Counted from the stretch's first letter, positions 28,219 to 37,959 are shown. The stretch: 64,000 bases of DNA from Candidatus Borrarchaeum yapensis (GCA_016840515.1 JAEOSF010000007.1:1-64000); one strand, 5' to 3'. Numbers and translations: made by a program. The notes: a model not told the origin generated them from the sequence alone.

Positions 28219-28403
28219 AAAATTATTTTACTTTTGGTACAAGAGCTGCCAATCACTATAATAGTTAGTTTATTTTAGTGTTTTTTGTCAATTACGTGAA
28301 ATTATACTTTCATGCAAATCGTTTTCGAAATTGTTGGAAATTCACTTAAATTATAAGTCTAGCACATTATAATTTGTAGTGTATATCACGCCGAGGGAAA
28401 GAT

Positions 28404-28967
28404 ATGGACGCTGATGAAATAAAATTAAAAGAAAAGACATGGTCGCTTCTTCATGAACTTTTTGGTAAACTAAATCGTGAAAACATCGAGTTACCTATCT
28501 CAATCAACAAAGATCTACGGCATAGTAGATACTTATTAACCCACTTGAAACTCTATGGAAAAGAAGCACTAGAAAAAAATGTAGAATTTCTTGATGAGTT
28601 AGAAATTGCACTGTTAAGAGTTAGAGAGATGCTTCTTGCGTTCGCAAGCGAACGCGGTAAGGATTTTGTCGATTTATGGAAAGAAAAACTTGCTAAGATA
28701 GCCAATGATCCGTCTAATAGTGAGTCGTCCAATACAGAAGTGGTAAGATTCGTGAAAGATCTCCCACGAGAGAAAGAAGTAGGTTTTGCACGAATTACAT
28801 ATGATAAAGAGTTGCCAGTTGAACGTGTTTCGGATATAGCAGAGAATTGTGGAGTTATAATAGAATTCGAAGAAGAAAATGTAATTAGAGTCCGTGGAAA
28901 GAAGGAATCCGTTAAAAAGGCTTTAAAAGAAATCGGTGCACTTTTTTTTAAACCTGAAGATCCGTAA
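28404..28967 (+). CDS. DUF2096-like archaeal protein
   Basis: A 187-residue soluble protein. The first 100 residues are helical (LLHELFGKLNRENIELP, LKLYGKEALEKN). The last 60 (VGFARITYDKELPVERVSDIAE ending VRGKKESVKKALKEIG) resemble a small alpha/beta domain that closes many archaeal DUF2096 proteins. Function unknown. ATG start. The next small gene begins two bases after its stop, so they form a pair. Confidence 0.68.
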   Translation: MDADEIKLKEKTWSLLHELFGKLNRENIELPISINKDLRHSRYLLTHLKLYGKEALEKNVEFLDELEIALLRVREMLLAFASERGKDFVDLWKEKLAKIANDPSNSESSNTEVVRFVKDLPREKEVGFARITYDKELPVERVSDIAENCGVIIEFEEENVIRVRGKKESVKKALKEIGALFFKPEDP

Positions 28968-28969
28968 CA

Positions 28970-29239
28970 GTGAATTATAGAGACATTATGAAAAAGAAAA
29001 AAGCGATACAAATGTCAATAATTAGGAAAGAGGTAATTGAACTTAAAGATATTCAAAAACAAGTTGAACAACTACTTGTTACCTTAACGAGCAGTCTTCA
29101 AATTATTATAAGTGGAGTAACTTTGAAAGAAGATGCTACAGAAAAACTCAGAATAAAAATTCTTAAAGATACAGTAAGCATTAGTGATAGGCTAGCACAC
29201 GTAATAAGCAAATTAGAAAGTTTAGACGTCAACGAATAA
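28970..29239 (+). CDS. short helical protein, unknown
   Basis: Eighty-nine residues, basic at the N-terminus and predicted to form coiled helices (IELKDIQKQVEQLLVTLTSSLQII, then DRLAHVISKLESL). No family recognised. It starts with GTG directly after the DUF2096-like gene; an ATG six codons later is an alternative. Co-transcription suggests a partner of that protein. Confidence 0.6.
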   Translation: MNYRDIMKKKKAIQMSIIRKEVIELKDIQKQVEQLLVTLTSSLQIIISGVTLKEDATEKLRIKILKDTVSISDRLAHVISKLESLDVNE

Positions 29240-29302
29240 AAACTGAAAAACTATTCTACGTGGCAAATTCATCCAAGAATCTTGATCTTCAGTCGTACGA
29301 GA

Positions 29303-30721
29303 TTATCGGGAAAGATATTGAGCATAGCGATAAAGAGCAGATGCTGCGGCAATAACTTTCCCTGCTTGATCGAACACGGGGATACCCTTCTCTTGTATTA
29401 ATTTAGTCATTTTCTTTGTATAAGGACCACCATGAGCCCCCACTAGAATCGGCTTTTCTTGTCTCTTGTTCATTTTATCAAGGACATTAATTATGTTTTC
29501 ATCTAGAGGAGTATCTTGAAATACAAACCAGGGCACCAAAACGTCAACATTGGAATCATCAAGAAACGCTTCTAATGCAATCTCATAGTCATTGGAGGTT
29601 GCAGATCCAGTAACATCGACTGGATTTTCGACAACAAAGTAAGGAGGAAATTTCTCTCGTAAGTGTTCTTTTGTACTATCTTGTAATTTTGCAACTTCAA
29701 GTTTATTCTTCACGGCCTCATCAATCATGGCAATTACTGGGCCTATACCATTAGAAACAAATGCACATCTATTTCCTTTGGGAAGTGGTTGAAATGTCAA
29801 AGCTTTACTAACTGCAAGAAGTTCACTAAAATTTCTGACTGAAAGAATTCCTGTTTGTTTGAAAACTCCATTATATACAACTGCTTGGCTGCTTAAATGA
29901 CCAGTGTGGCTTTTTGCAGCCGTTGTTCCTTCAGTTGTTGTTCCAGTTTTGTAAATAACAACTGGCTTTTTCCGAGTGACTTCTTTTGCTACTTCAAAAA
30001 AGGTTCTTCCCTCACCACGTCCTATAGCTTCAAGATAAATCGCTATAACTTTTGTATCTTGATCTTCTGCAAGGTATTGAAGCATATCTGCTTCGCTAAC
30101 ATCTGCTTTATTCCCATAACTTACAAATTTGCTCACACCAAGGTTATCCTCATTAAGTAATTCCAAGAAACTAGCCCCATACGTACCACTTTGAGTTAGG
30201 AAAGAGACAGGACCGTAGGAGGGGCGAATCATGCGATCGTGTGACTGGAAGAATGTTTCAACTTTGGTTTTTGCATCATAAACTCCAATACAATTTGGAC
30301 CGATAATACGTATATTGTTTTGTCGCGCAATCTCAATGATTTGGGATTCGAGAGATACCCCTTCTTTCCCAAGTTCTTTAAAACCCCCGCTCACAATTAC
30401 TATATTTCGTACACCCTTTTTTCCGCATTGTTCAATAATTTGAGGAGTATACTTTGCCGCAATAGTGATTACCGCTAACTCAGTATCATCGGGGCAATCA
30501 AGTATTGAAGGAAAAGCCATATGGCCAAGAATATCTCCCCCTTTGGGATTGACGGGATATATCTTGCCACTGTATTGTGATTCAAGCAGGCTTTTAAAAA
30601 TAATATGACCGATTTTTTCAGGATGGTGCGATACGCCCACAACGGCAACAGCTCTAGGTTTGAAAAATTTTCCTAGTTGTTCTATAATCGATTGCGTTAT
30701 AGGGATCACCTCTTGAGGCAT
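29303..30721 (-). CDS. ADP-forming acyl-CoA synthetase, alpha subunit
   Basis: A 472-residue protein of the ADP-forming acetyl-CoA synthetase / succinyl-CoA synthetase superfamily. It makes ATP from acyl-CoA and ADP. A CoA-binding domain comes first (FKPRAVAVVGVSHHPEKIG, then GPNCIGVYD), followed by ligase domains; KSHTGHLSS at about residue 255 carries the phosphohistidine. It is the separate alpha subunit; no beta (ATP-grasp) subunit is in the window. ATG with GAGGTGAT upstream. It stands alone. Confidence 0.88.
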   Translation of the reverse strand: MPQEVIPITQSIIEQLGKFFKPRAVAVVGVSHHPEKIGHIIFKSLLESQYSGKIYPVNPKGGDILGHMAFPSILDCPDDTELAVITIAAKYTPQIIEQCGKKGVRNIVIVSGGFKELGKEGVSLESQIIEIARQNNIRIIGPNCIGVYDAKTKVETFFQSHDRMIRPSYGPVSFLTQSGTYGASFLELLNEDNLGVSKFVSYGNKADVSEADMLQYLAEDQDTKVIAIYLEAIGRGEGRTFFEVAKEVTRKKPVVIYKTGTTTEGTTAAKSHTGHLSSQAVVYNGVFKQTGILSVRNFSELLAVSKALTFQPLPKGNRCAFVSNGIGPVIAMIDEAVKNKLEVAKLQDSTKEHLREKFPPYFVVENPVDVTGSATSNDYEIALEAFLDDSNVDVLVPWFVFQDTPLDENIINVLDKMNKRQEKPILVGAHGGPYTKKMTKLIQEKGIPVFDQAGKVIAAASALYRYAQYLSR

Positions 30722-30912
30722 ATAGGGCTAGAAAGTCCTTTACTTTGACAATATGGATGTGAAATGTCAATTTGAGGATATCGAATCATGAAGAATTAAT
30801 TCTTCATTGTTTGAGTTACTCTATTAAAAATAAGTATAAAATGTTGACTTGACAATTAAAAAAGGAAACGCATACTATCATTAAGTAACTGCTGGCTTTA
30901 TAATTTTGAAGA

Positions 30913-31980
30913 TCACGGCTTCATTGCTTTTAATAGAAATTCTATCGGCGGGGACGCAATCATAGCCCCATTTAATCTTGAGAGCAAAATTGTTGCTTCA
31001 GCATATACGATGCTCTCTAACTCGTTTCGATGGGATAATGTTTTTGCTTGAGTTAATAGATTGTTACAAACGTCACGGATGTACTTCAACACTCGCTTTT
31101 CGAGGCTTGCTGCACCCATATTGAACGTCTCAAGTTCATGTTCTGCTTTTATAATGATCTTTGAAGATTCAATTTCGTTTGTTAAATCTTCTTCGATGCG
31201 TACGTAGTATTCATCGACCTTCTCTTTAATGGCATCCATATAACTCGAAGAGAGTTCTGACTCACCATGTTTTTGCTTCATATCTTGCATAAGGCGAGCA
31301 AACGGTGCTTCACTAAGAAATGTGCGAATGAGACGATAAATAGTTTCAGCAGGAGTTTTAATGGCGAATTTGTGTTCTTCTGTTTCGCCTTCATAAGAAA
31401 GAAGTTCCTGTGTAGCGGCATGCCAGAAAGCTGGCAAAAGCATATGCGAATTCTGCCTGTAGGTTTCAAAAAGTCTGTTTAAATGCTCAAGATAATCCCA
31501 TTCATCGTTAGCATAATTCTTTCTTGCAAACATGGGTTTTTCTTCTTCTACTACTTCAACTTCTTCAATAAGTTGTGTGGAGGTTTCTTGAGGTGTTAAC
31601 TCTGGAGTAGACGTGGGGGTGGTCTCTATCTGCTGACGCTTTTTAACTTCTTCTTCGAGTTGGAAGAGGCCTTCATCATCGAACAAGAATTGTTCTTCTT
31701 TTTCAACTGCAACACTAGCATGCTGTAGTTTTTCCAGAAGGGCATCGATCTGTGACAATGTTTTATTAGTTAATGTAATCGCACTTTCAATGAAGGAATC
31801 TGCGGGAACCGATAATGACTTATCCATTTGTTTTTTGCTGCCTTCCAGCATCTTTTTGACTACTTGCCAATATCTTTCATCAAGCGTCTCATTTACCTCT
31901 TTATTCAGCAGTAAATTGATTAAAACGGTATTTATTGTGGAAACTGTCCACAATTTTTCAATTAACTCATCTGCGCTCAA
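30913..31980 (-). CDS. third gene of the tubulin-like operon, unknown helical protein
   Basis: A 355-residue soluble protein, largely helical. A low-complexity acidic, Thr/Glu/Pro-rich linker occupies about residues 105-150 and separates an N-terminal helical domain from a C-terminal domain of about 190 residues (EWDYLEHLNRLFETYRQNSHM, FMQDMKQKHGE-like). No family recognised, no membrane helix. It starts with TTG and overlaps the tubulin-like stop by four bases (TTGA), so its synthesis is coupled to the GTPase. It may be a regulator or membrane adaptor of the filament. Confidence 0.75.
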   Translation of the reverse strand: MSADELIEKLWTVSTINTVLINLLLNKEVNETLDERYWQVVKKMLEGSKKQMDKSLSVPADSFIESAITLTNKTLSQIDALLEKLQHASVAVEKEEQFLFDDEGLFQLEEEVKKRQQIETTPTSTPELTPQETSTQLIEEVEVVEEEKPMFARKNYANDEWDYLEHLNRLFETYRQNSHMLLPAFWHAATQELLSYEGETEEHKFAIKTPAETIYRLIRTFLSEAPFARLMQDMKQKHGESELSSSYMDAIKEKVDEYYVRIEEDLTNEIESSKIIIKAEHELETFNMGAASLEKRVLKYIRDVCNNLLTQAKTLSHRNELESIVYAEATILLSRLNGAMIASPPIEFLLKAMKP

Positions 31981-33404
31981 GTCGATTCACCTGAAGACGT
32001 TTCCTCCGTAGGTTCTGACATTATATAATATCCAAATAATTCTTTCAGATCTGCTAAGGCCTTTTCGAGAGCTTCTCTTGTAGTACCTTTTGAACGACGG
32101 AACCATTCCCTTTTGATGGGGGATGGGCCTGTGTGAAGCTTGATCAGTTGATTAGCTTCAAACAGGATATCGCGCATTTCTGGGATCTTTGGAAGCCCAA
32201 GCAATACTAAAAGGCTTGCTGATTTCTTTTCAGGTGTAACGTCACCTGGACCCTTTTCTTGATCCGTAAACTGAACAAAGCAAGGAGTTATGGCTGCTCC
32301 TGGTAAAACGTATTTTTGTAACCCTGCTTTGAGGTGCATGTCAAATTCTGGACGGGCTAATTCGGACGGGGCTGAAAACACATAGTACACCGACTCAGCG
32401 CGTGGATCTTTTCCAATTTCGGTATAAGAGCACTCATTGATCGTATGACTGACAATCCTCTCGAACTGTTTTTGGATATTTCCTGCTGATGGAATGAATC
32501 CGACGTCAGTATACAAACAGGGGACGATAATTGGATCTAGTTTATGCGAATAATCTGCCAAGTCAGTAGTGGGGAAAACTCGCTTACCTGGTTCAACTAC
32601 ACCTGGACTTAGCATAAAGTCTGTGACCTCAAGAGCTAAGGGGTTGACCAAGTCAATGAACGTCTGCTCTTGTTGCTTCATCATGGCACTTTCTTCTTCT
32701 AGGGTAGAAGGAACTAGTCGTTCTATATCACCCATATCGCCTACATCGATATCTAACTCTTTCGAAAGAAAGTCTTCGATAACACCAGATCTCCAACTTA
32801 AAATCCGCTTAAGCATAGCTCGATTACTTATCAAAACAATCAGGTCAGGACCTATATCTTGTAACTGGTTGCGTAACAGTTTAGTAATCGCCCAAACAGT
32901 ATTAACAGCCTCGCTGCTTTGATTTTTGAAAGGAAGGACTCCTATAACGTAAATAAAGATCCTTCTCTGTTCCATGACTTCAAATCGGTGTTTTAAAACT
33001 TCGATTAAAGCAGGAGTGCCTCCACAACCAGTTCCTCCACCCAACGAGGAAAATATCACAAATCCTGAGACACCTTCATAACCCAATTGCGTAAGCTGAT
33101 CCAAAATTATGTCCTTAGATTGGTGGATATAATTATAACCGTCTGAAAATTTACCACCAACACCAGTATCGCTTTCTCCATAGAGAAGCGTATGAGATTT
33201 TGGAATGTCATATAACGTTCTTACTTTTTGGACATCTGCCCTATCGGTATTCATTAATAAGTATCCGCGTATACGGGGAGGAAGCGCTCTTTCTGCGCTC
33301 TTCTTGAGGTAAGCACCAACAAGATTTGATCCGCATTCGCCCATGCCTATCGCGAAGACCTCAGCGCGAGGTGCGATCTCTTTTTCCTCGGATTCCCATG
33401 TCAT
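31977..33404 (-). CDS. divergent tubulin/FtsZ superfamily GTPase (CetZ- or FtsZl-like)
   Basis: A 475-residue GTPase. GMGECGSN at 20-27 is the first nucleotide loop, MNTDRADV at 51-58 and GVGG at 81-84 follow, and LGGGTGCGGTP at 121-131 is the tubulin signature. TTDLADY at 279-285 corresponds to the T7 loop with both acidic residues that catalyse GTP hydrolysis in the next subunit, so it is probably an active polymer former. Spacing and the DRADV/GVGG region are nearest to CetZ, but it is longer than CetZ or FtsZ and has an acidic insert at about 205-250. The ATG at 33404 overlaps the upstream stop (TAATG) behind AAGGAGG. It sits between a giant coiled-coil gene and an unknown gene. Confidence 0.9.
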   Translation of the reverse strand: MTWESEEKEIAPRAEVFAIGMGECGSNLVGAYLKKSAERALPPRIRGYLLMNTDRADVQKVRTLYDIPKSHTLLYGESDTGVGGKFSDGYNYIHQSKDIILDQLTQLGYEGVSGFVIFSSLGGGTGCGGTPALIEVLKHRFEVMEQRRIFIYVIGVLPFKNQSSEAVNTVWAITKLLRNQLQDIGPDLIVLISNRAMLKRILSWRSGVIEDFLSKELDIDVGDMGDIERLVPSTLEEESAMMKQQEQTFIDLVNPLALEVTDFMLSPGVVEPGKRVFPTTDLADYSHKLDPIIVPCLYTDVGFIPSAGNIQKQFERIVSHTINECSYTEIGKDPRAESVYYVFSAPSELARPEFDMHLKAGLQKYVLPGAAITPCFVQFTDQEKGPGDVTPEKKSASLLVLLGLPKIPEMRDILFEANQLIKLHTGPSPIKREWFRRSKGTTREALEKALADLKELFGYYIMSEPTEETSSGEST

Positions 33405-36124
33405 TAAGTATCCTCCTTCTCTATTTCTTTCTTTTTCTTCTTTAACATAGTTTCCACTATCTCCTCTGCTGCCCATGAGAGATAAGATGAGACATCATCA
33501 GCAGGATACGTCTCCTTGATCGATCTTTTGATGTCTTCCACCTGTCTAAACAATTCTCCTTCAGATGCAGTTGGATCGAAACTAGCAAGAAATACACGAA
33601 GGGTTTTGTGCCATTCGTGGATATCAGTTACTTTTTTTGACCAACCTTCTTCTAAACGTCTGATTTGTTCAAAAAAGTCGCTCGCATCACTAAGCGATGG
33701 TGTTTTTAATAATTTTTCCTTCAAATCAGATATTCTAGAAACGGGATAAATCACAGTATCAAAATTCATTTTATGCGCATTATAGACTTCTTTTATTGTT
33801 GAGTAATATTTGCTGATTTCATTTACAGATGTATTAAATTGTTCGCTTTCTACTTTGTCAATCTCAATGATGATAGACTTAATCTCATTCATAACTGCAT
33901 TTAAATCTTGACTAAGCCCAATTAACGATTCAAGAGGTTCCTTGTCGATTTTACTGCGTACCCCTATAATTAATGTCTCAAATCGCTTGATTAGTTCTCC
34001 TTGGCCGTGTTTTCGAAGTAAAAAGTTGCTACGATCAAGTTCTGAGATTTTAATATTAACTTGCTCTCGAATATCTTTCAACAGATTTTGATCCGTCTTT
34101 ATTGTTTCGATACTATCAAAATGATCTGTCATTTCACTCATTTCAGCCGGGAGAACGGTTCTTAACTTTCGAAGTGTTTCTAGATGCGGTTGTACACTTT
34201 CAATACCTACTTCAAGTAGAGAAGTAAGCATTTCTTCTAGTTTTTTGGCTTCTTCAATTAAGTAATTATTAAGTTCTCCTTCAATTTTCTTCTCGTAAAC
34301 CTCGATCATGCGGCGCGTGTGTGTAGCAACTGCGTATGGATCTAATACGGATGTTTTCATCTCATTCAATTCAGAAACTGCTTCTTGGATTTCTTTTGGT
34401 ATATGATACTGTCCTTCTAGTATTTTTACTATCGCTAAACGTACCTTTAATGTCAATTTATATTTTATATTCTCTATCGCGTCTCCACCTTTCACAACGA
34501 TTTCTTTTTTGGTATCCTGAATCAAATTTTTAATATCAAAAGTGGAAACTGTATCTCCAATTACGTGAATGTTTTTTTTGGATAATTCAATGATTGGCTC
34601 AAAGTAAGCATTAAAAGGAGGCCTAATCGTTTGCAAATCTTCCATGAGATTTGTCAGTTCTTCTTGTGCTGCTCTTTGGTAACTTTCTGAATATTTTGCT
34701 ACGTGTGTTTCAAGTTGCTTTTCTACAGCCAATAAATCAGGAATTTCGCGGTCAGTTGAATATCTGAGGCTTCCCAACACACTCATCTTAGCAATTTCTG
34801 TTTGATCTAGACTCTCACCAGCTGTTGAAGAAAGATCTTCAAGTTCGCCTTCAAGAAGCTTAATATGATCGATGATTCTTTCTTTTTCCTTTTGGAATCT
34901 GTCAATAACTTCAAGATACACGGTCGTTAAATCCTCAATAGTGCTCTCTTCTATCTGTGCACGCTTTTTTTCAACAAAGTCGCGGAGAAATTCTTCATTT
35001 TCATCGGCTTTAGCTAATACAGGTTTTAGTTCATCTAAGAATGAAAAACAGAATGTTTTTAGATTTCCTTCAACTTGTTTTTTCCAATCTAAAATCCCTT
35101 GATAGTCAGAGAGTAAAGTCGCAATATCTGATACTTCTTGGCTGATAGGAGGTGTATTTGGAATTACCTCAGACTTCTTAGTAATGCCTACATTAAGCAA
35201 TAAATTGATCATGTCATGTTCTACGTTCACCACAGAGTCCTTTATTAAATTACCAAATTTATCCTGTATACTTTCAAACTGGTTATCGAGACTGAGTAAA
35301 CTAGTCAGATTATCAGTGCTTGTATTCTTACGAATTGTCTCGATGTTCTGGGACACTGTAGGAGGCACCTGAACTCCAATTTTTTCTGCTGTGTTAACAT
35401 AAGACTCAAAAGACGATAATTCATTTAGTAATTTAGATTGGAGAAGGGAAATTACTTCGTCCCGCCGACTTTCTAGATACAGTTTTTCTTCCAAGAGTCT
35501 AGAACGAAGCGTCAAGAGCTCCTCTATTGCAGTCTCAGTGATTCTTTCCTTTGAAGCAGATAAGGGAGTTTTTGCCTGATCAATTGACAAATACTTATCA
35601 TACGTTTTTAGCGTGAGTCTGTTCTCGTCTAAAATGCTTGAGTCTTCTTTTAATAACTTGTTTCGAAAAGAAGTAGTAACGGTTAGCAGTCTATTTGTAG
35701 CATTCCCCATATTATCAAGAAACGCAAAAGTGTCATCAAGTCTTGGTGGGGTTTTTAAAGTTTGAAGTGATTGTACGCTTTTCTCATCTATAGCCGATAA
35801 ATCACTGCTTAAAGGTTTAAGGTTATTAATAACCTTCACAAACATGTTAAAGTAAGTAAGCGCACAATCTGAGAACTTCTCCTTAAGAAGATTTGTTAGT
35901 TTAGCCATATCGTCCTCAAGTTGTTTTCGCTTTCCTTTTTGTCTCCAACCTGTCGCTTCTTCAAGTTCCTTGTGAAGATGCTCAAGTTTTTTAGACAAAT
36001 TGGTAGCTGTAGTTATACATTCGCTTACATCTTCAACTTTAGTTCCAATTGCCTGAAACTGTTCTCTTAGGGTATTGATTACAGATAAATATTTTGCATA
36101 TAAAGAATGAGATGACAACGCCAT
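33404..36124 (-). CDS. large coiled-coil protein, first gene of the tubulin-like operon
   Basis: A 906-residue, almost entirely helical protein with long coiled-coil stretches, rich in Glu, Lys, Leu and Ser, with no membrane helix or signal peptide. An early basic patch (EATGWRQKGKRKQLEDDM, about 57-74) and repeated units of helices separated by short Pro-containing breaks are seen. The end is KKKKKEIEKEDT. No enzyme motif. It precedes and overlaps the tubulin-like GTPase gene by one base. A structural scaffold or cross-linker for the GTPase filament is the simplest idea; by size it resembles the coiled-coil partners reported near other archaeal and bacterial FtsZ-like families. ATG start with AGGGGCG upstream. 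Confidence 0.8.
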   Translation of the reverse strand: MALSSHSLYAKYLSVINTLREQFQAIGTKVEDVSECITTATNLSKKLEHLHKELEEATGWRQKGKRKQLEDDMAKLTNLLKEKFSDCALTYFNMFVKVINNLKPLSSDLSAIDEKSVQSLQTLKTPPRLDDTFAFLDNMGNATNRLLTVTTSFRNKLLKEDSSILDENRLTLKTYDKYLSIDQAKTPLSASKERITETAIEELLTLRSRLLEEKLYLESRRDEVISLLQSKLLNELSSFESYVNTAEKIGVQVPPTVSQNIETIRKNTSTDNLTSLLSLDNQFESIQDKFGNLIKDSVVNVEHDMINLLLNVGITKKSEVIPNTPPISQEVSDIATLLSDYQGILDWKKQVEGNLKTFCFSFLDELKPVLAKADENEEFLRDFVEKKRAQIEESTIEDLTTVYLEVIDRFQKEKERIIDHIKLLEGELEDLSSTAGESLDQTEIAKMSVLGSLRYSTDREIPDLLAVEKQLETHVAKYSESYQRAAQEELTNLMEDLQTIRPPFNAYFEPIIELSKKNIHVIGDTVSTFDIKNLIQDTKKEIVVKGGDAIENIKYKLTLKVRLAIVKILEGQYHIPKEIQEAVSELNEMKTSVLDPYAVATHTRRMIEVYEKKIEGELNNYLIEEAKKLEEMLTSLLEVGIESVQPHLETLRKLRTVLPAEMSEMTDHFDSIETIKTDQNLLKDIREQVNIKISELDRSNFLLRKHGQGELIKRFETLIIGVRSKIDKEPLESLIGLSQDLNAVMNEIKSIIIEIDKVESEQFNTSVNEISKYYSTIKEVYNAHKMNFDTVIYPVSRISDLKEKLLKTPSLSDASDFFEQIRRLEEGWSKKVTDIHEWHKTLRVFLASFDPTASEGELFRQVEDIKRSIKETYPADDVSSYLSWAAEEIVETMLKKKKKEIEKEDT

Positions 36125-36250
36125 CGCCCCTATGCTCAGATTAACGTCAACCTATAGATAGTTAGGGATAATTTTTTCTGAGTAATTCACAAGTTCATAA
36201 TTCATATGTATTTTGGGTGATTATTCGTTTCTATTTTGATATTCATCTTA

Positions 36251-36258
36251 CTATATAA
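36251..36258 (-). promoter_or_regulatory. possible TATA box of the tubulin-like operon
   Basis: On the minus strand TTATATAG lies about 125 bases before the first ATG of the operon. It is the best TATA-like match in the 36125-36300 stretch, which otherwise shows nothing. Confidence 0.35.
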
Positions 36259-36300
36259 CGATAAACCAAAAAAAAACCATAGCTTGAGCTTGATGATGAA

Positions 36301-36585
36301 TGGTATCAGGAGGCTACGCTTACAACTTCTTGCTAAATTGTGCTGAGTTTATAAACAAGGATGTAGTAAATAGAGTGAGAATCTGCATGCTTAATAATCA
36401 ACTGGATACTTTCATTTGTGTGGAGAACTTGTGTCATGTCAACAAAGAACGAGCGGATTAAAGCTACCTCGGAGACTATTACCTCTACGTTAACGTTGGA
36501 GTATCTGAATCAGGTAGCCTACGTTAACGAAAGTATGGTCAAAGAAACAGGAAGCCTCACCGCTTTATCGTGAGGTAGTTCACAA
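36301..36585 (+). pseudogene. decayed IS200/IS605 TnpB C-terminus and right end
   Basis: The last 40 codons before the TGA at 36571 read ERIKATSETITSTLTLEYLN and then VNESMVKETGSLTALS. This is the typical variable tail of archaeal IS605-family TnpB proteins. The earlier part is broken by stops in all plus frames. The end contains the stem CCTCAC...GTGAGG (36555-36575) and is followed by GGTAGTTCAC, like IS605 right ends. No TnpA gene is present. A remnant only. Confidence 0.65.
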
Positions 36586-36605
36586 TATATATCACAGAAA
36601 TTAAG

Positions 36606-36643
36606 CATGTCAATTACCCCACCCTGAAGGATGGGGCTTGTTC
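36606..36643 (-). repeat. solo IS200/IS605-type end hairpin, copy 2 (degenerate)
   Basis: On the minus strand ACAAG, the stem-loop CCCCATCC-TTCA-GGGTGGGG with one mismatch, then TAATTGACATG. It has the same build as the copies at 23.0 and 38.4 kb but poorer flanks, and lies 20 bases after the TnpB remnant. The rest of the 36644-36829 stretch shows nothing definite. Confidence 0.5.
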
Positions 36644-36829
36644 CGTGAGGATCAAGAGTAATTAGTTGATTAGCCTAAGAGAAATCAACGAAAAAACAGC
36701 GAAAAGAGATTATTGTGCTTGTAATGTTATGAAGCAAGGATTTATATTCGCGCACGTCATTAAAGATATTCATAGAAAGTTCGCTCAGGAGCGTACAAAC
36801 AAAAAACGAGAATATATTGGTGATCCTCT

Positions 36830-37771
36830 TTGCGTCCACCTTGCGAAATCATTGTAAAAATGTATTTACCGCGTTTAAGACGACTGGTTGCAAGAGAACT
36901 AAGTGAAAGGTATAAACTCACTCAAGAAGAAGTTGCTCAGACTCTTGGTTTAACTCAAGCAAGCGTTTCGAAATATCTATCTAATATGAAATTACGAGAA
37001 ACTGATGCTAGTTTTGAAGATATCGCTAAGAACTTAGCACGCTCAATCGTCTTTTCAAATATAAGCCCAAAAGAAATAATATTAGAACTTTGCAAAAGTT
37101 GTTTTTCGCTACGTGAAGGAAGTTTTGTTTGTAGAGAACATAAACGCATACTTCCTTTAGGAGACGAATGTAGTGTGTGTACAGAACTCAGAAATTTAGA
37201 CTCCATGGAAATCTCAGAGAGAACATATGTGCTTTCAAATATGGAACGTGCTGTCAGTTTATTAGAAAATAGCGAAAATTTCAGTATTATCATGCCTGAA
37301 CTTCGTGTAAATTTGGCGATGGCTGTTTCTGATGCAAATGACGTTATGGAAGTAGCCGGAATTCCAGGTCGCATTGTTCTCGTTAGAGGTAAACCTAAAG
37401 CTGTCGAAAGACCAGCATTCAACGTCTCGCATCATATCGCTTTAGTTCTATTAACAATTATGAAGTTTGATTCGAACAAAAGGGCTGTAATGAACACCAG
37501 ATACAATGAAGAAATTAATCGAGCTTGCCAAGAATTAAATTTTTCTGTCTCTGAATTTAATCGAGAGAATGCGCCAAAAGAAATAATAGACATTGAAACA
37601 TGGGGAATGACTTCGGCAATTGAGATGGTTAATGGTATAGTCCCAGATTGTATCAGCGACATTGGAGCGTTTGGCATCGAACCCTGCATGTATATCACTG
37701 GAAATGATGCTGAAGACGTCGTTAGAAAGGCTTTGGATATCGCTGACGAACTGTCTCAGTTTAATGAGTAA
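36830..37771 (+). CDS. ThiR-like transcriptional regulator (HTH + ThiN domain)
   Basis: A 313-residue DNA-binding regulator. PPCEIIVKMYLPRLRRLVAREL (shown in part) and a helix-turn-helix (LTQEEVAQTLGLTQASVSKYL at about 29-50) form the N-terminus. A short linker with CKSCF...C...C cysteines may bind zinc. The last 180 residues are a ThiN-type thiamine-phosphate domain (MPELRVNLAMAVSDANDVMEVAGIPGRIV, GMTSAIE, VPDCISDIGAFGIEPC). ThiR proteins repress thiamine genes when thiamine phosphate binds. The TTG at 36830 is chosen because the PPCE segment is conserved in the family. No thiamine genes are in the window. Confidence 0.86.
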   Translation: MRPPCEIIVKMYLPRLRRLVARELSERYKLTQEEVAQTLGLTQASVSKYLSNMKLRETDASFEDIAKNLARSIVFSNISPKEIILELCKSCFSLREGSFVCREHKRILPLGDECSVCTELRNLDSMEISERTYVLSNMERAVSLLENSENFSIIMPELRVNLAMAVSDANDVMEVAGIPGRIVLVRGKPKAVERPAFNVSHHIALVLLTIMKFDSNKRAVMNTRYNEEINRACQELNFSVSEFNRENAPKEIIDIETWGMTSAIEMVNGIVPDCISDIGAFGIEPCMYITGNDAEDVVRKALDIADELSQFNE

Positions 37772-37959
37772 CATGATTTTTTTTAGACACGTTCGTGTTA
37801 ATATTGATCGCGTCTACAGAAGAGACTTAGAATACGTAATAGAGTGTATAAAAGACATTCTCAAAAAAATCCAGTTTAGCCTTTACATTTACCAAAGGAA
37901 AACAGGGTCAATTCTAACTAATTTCATAAGAAGATTTAAAAAGATCTACATACATTAGA

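Noticed and set aside
37662-37958. 98-codon plus-strand frame after the ThiR-like gene
   Set aside because: It overlaps the regulator's 3' end in another frame and shows no domain; treated as chance.
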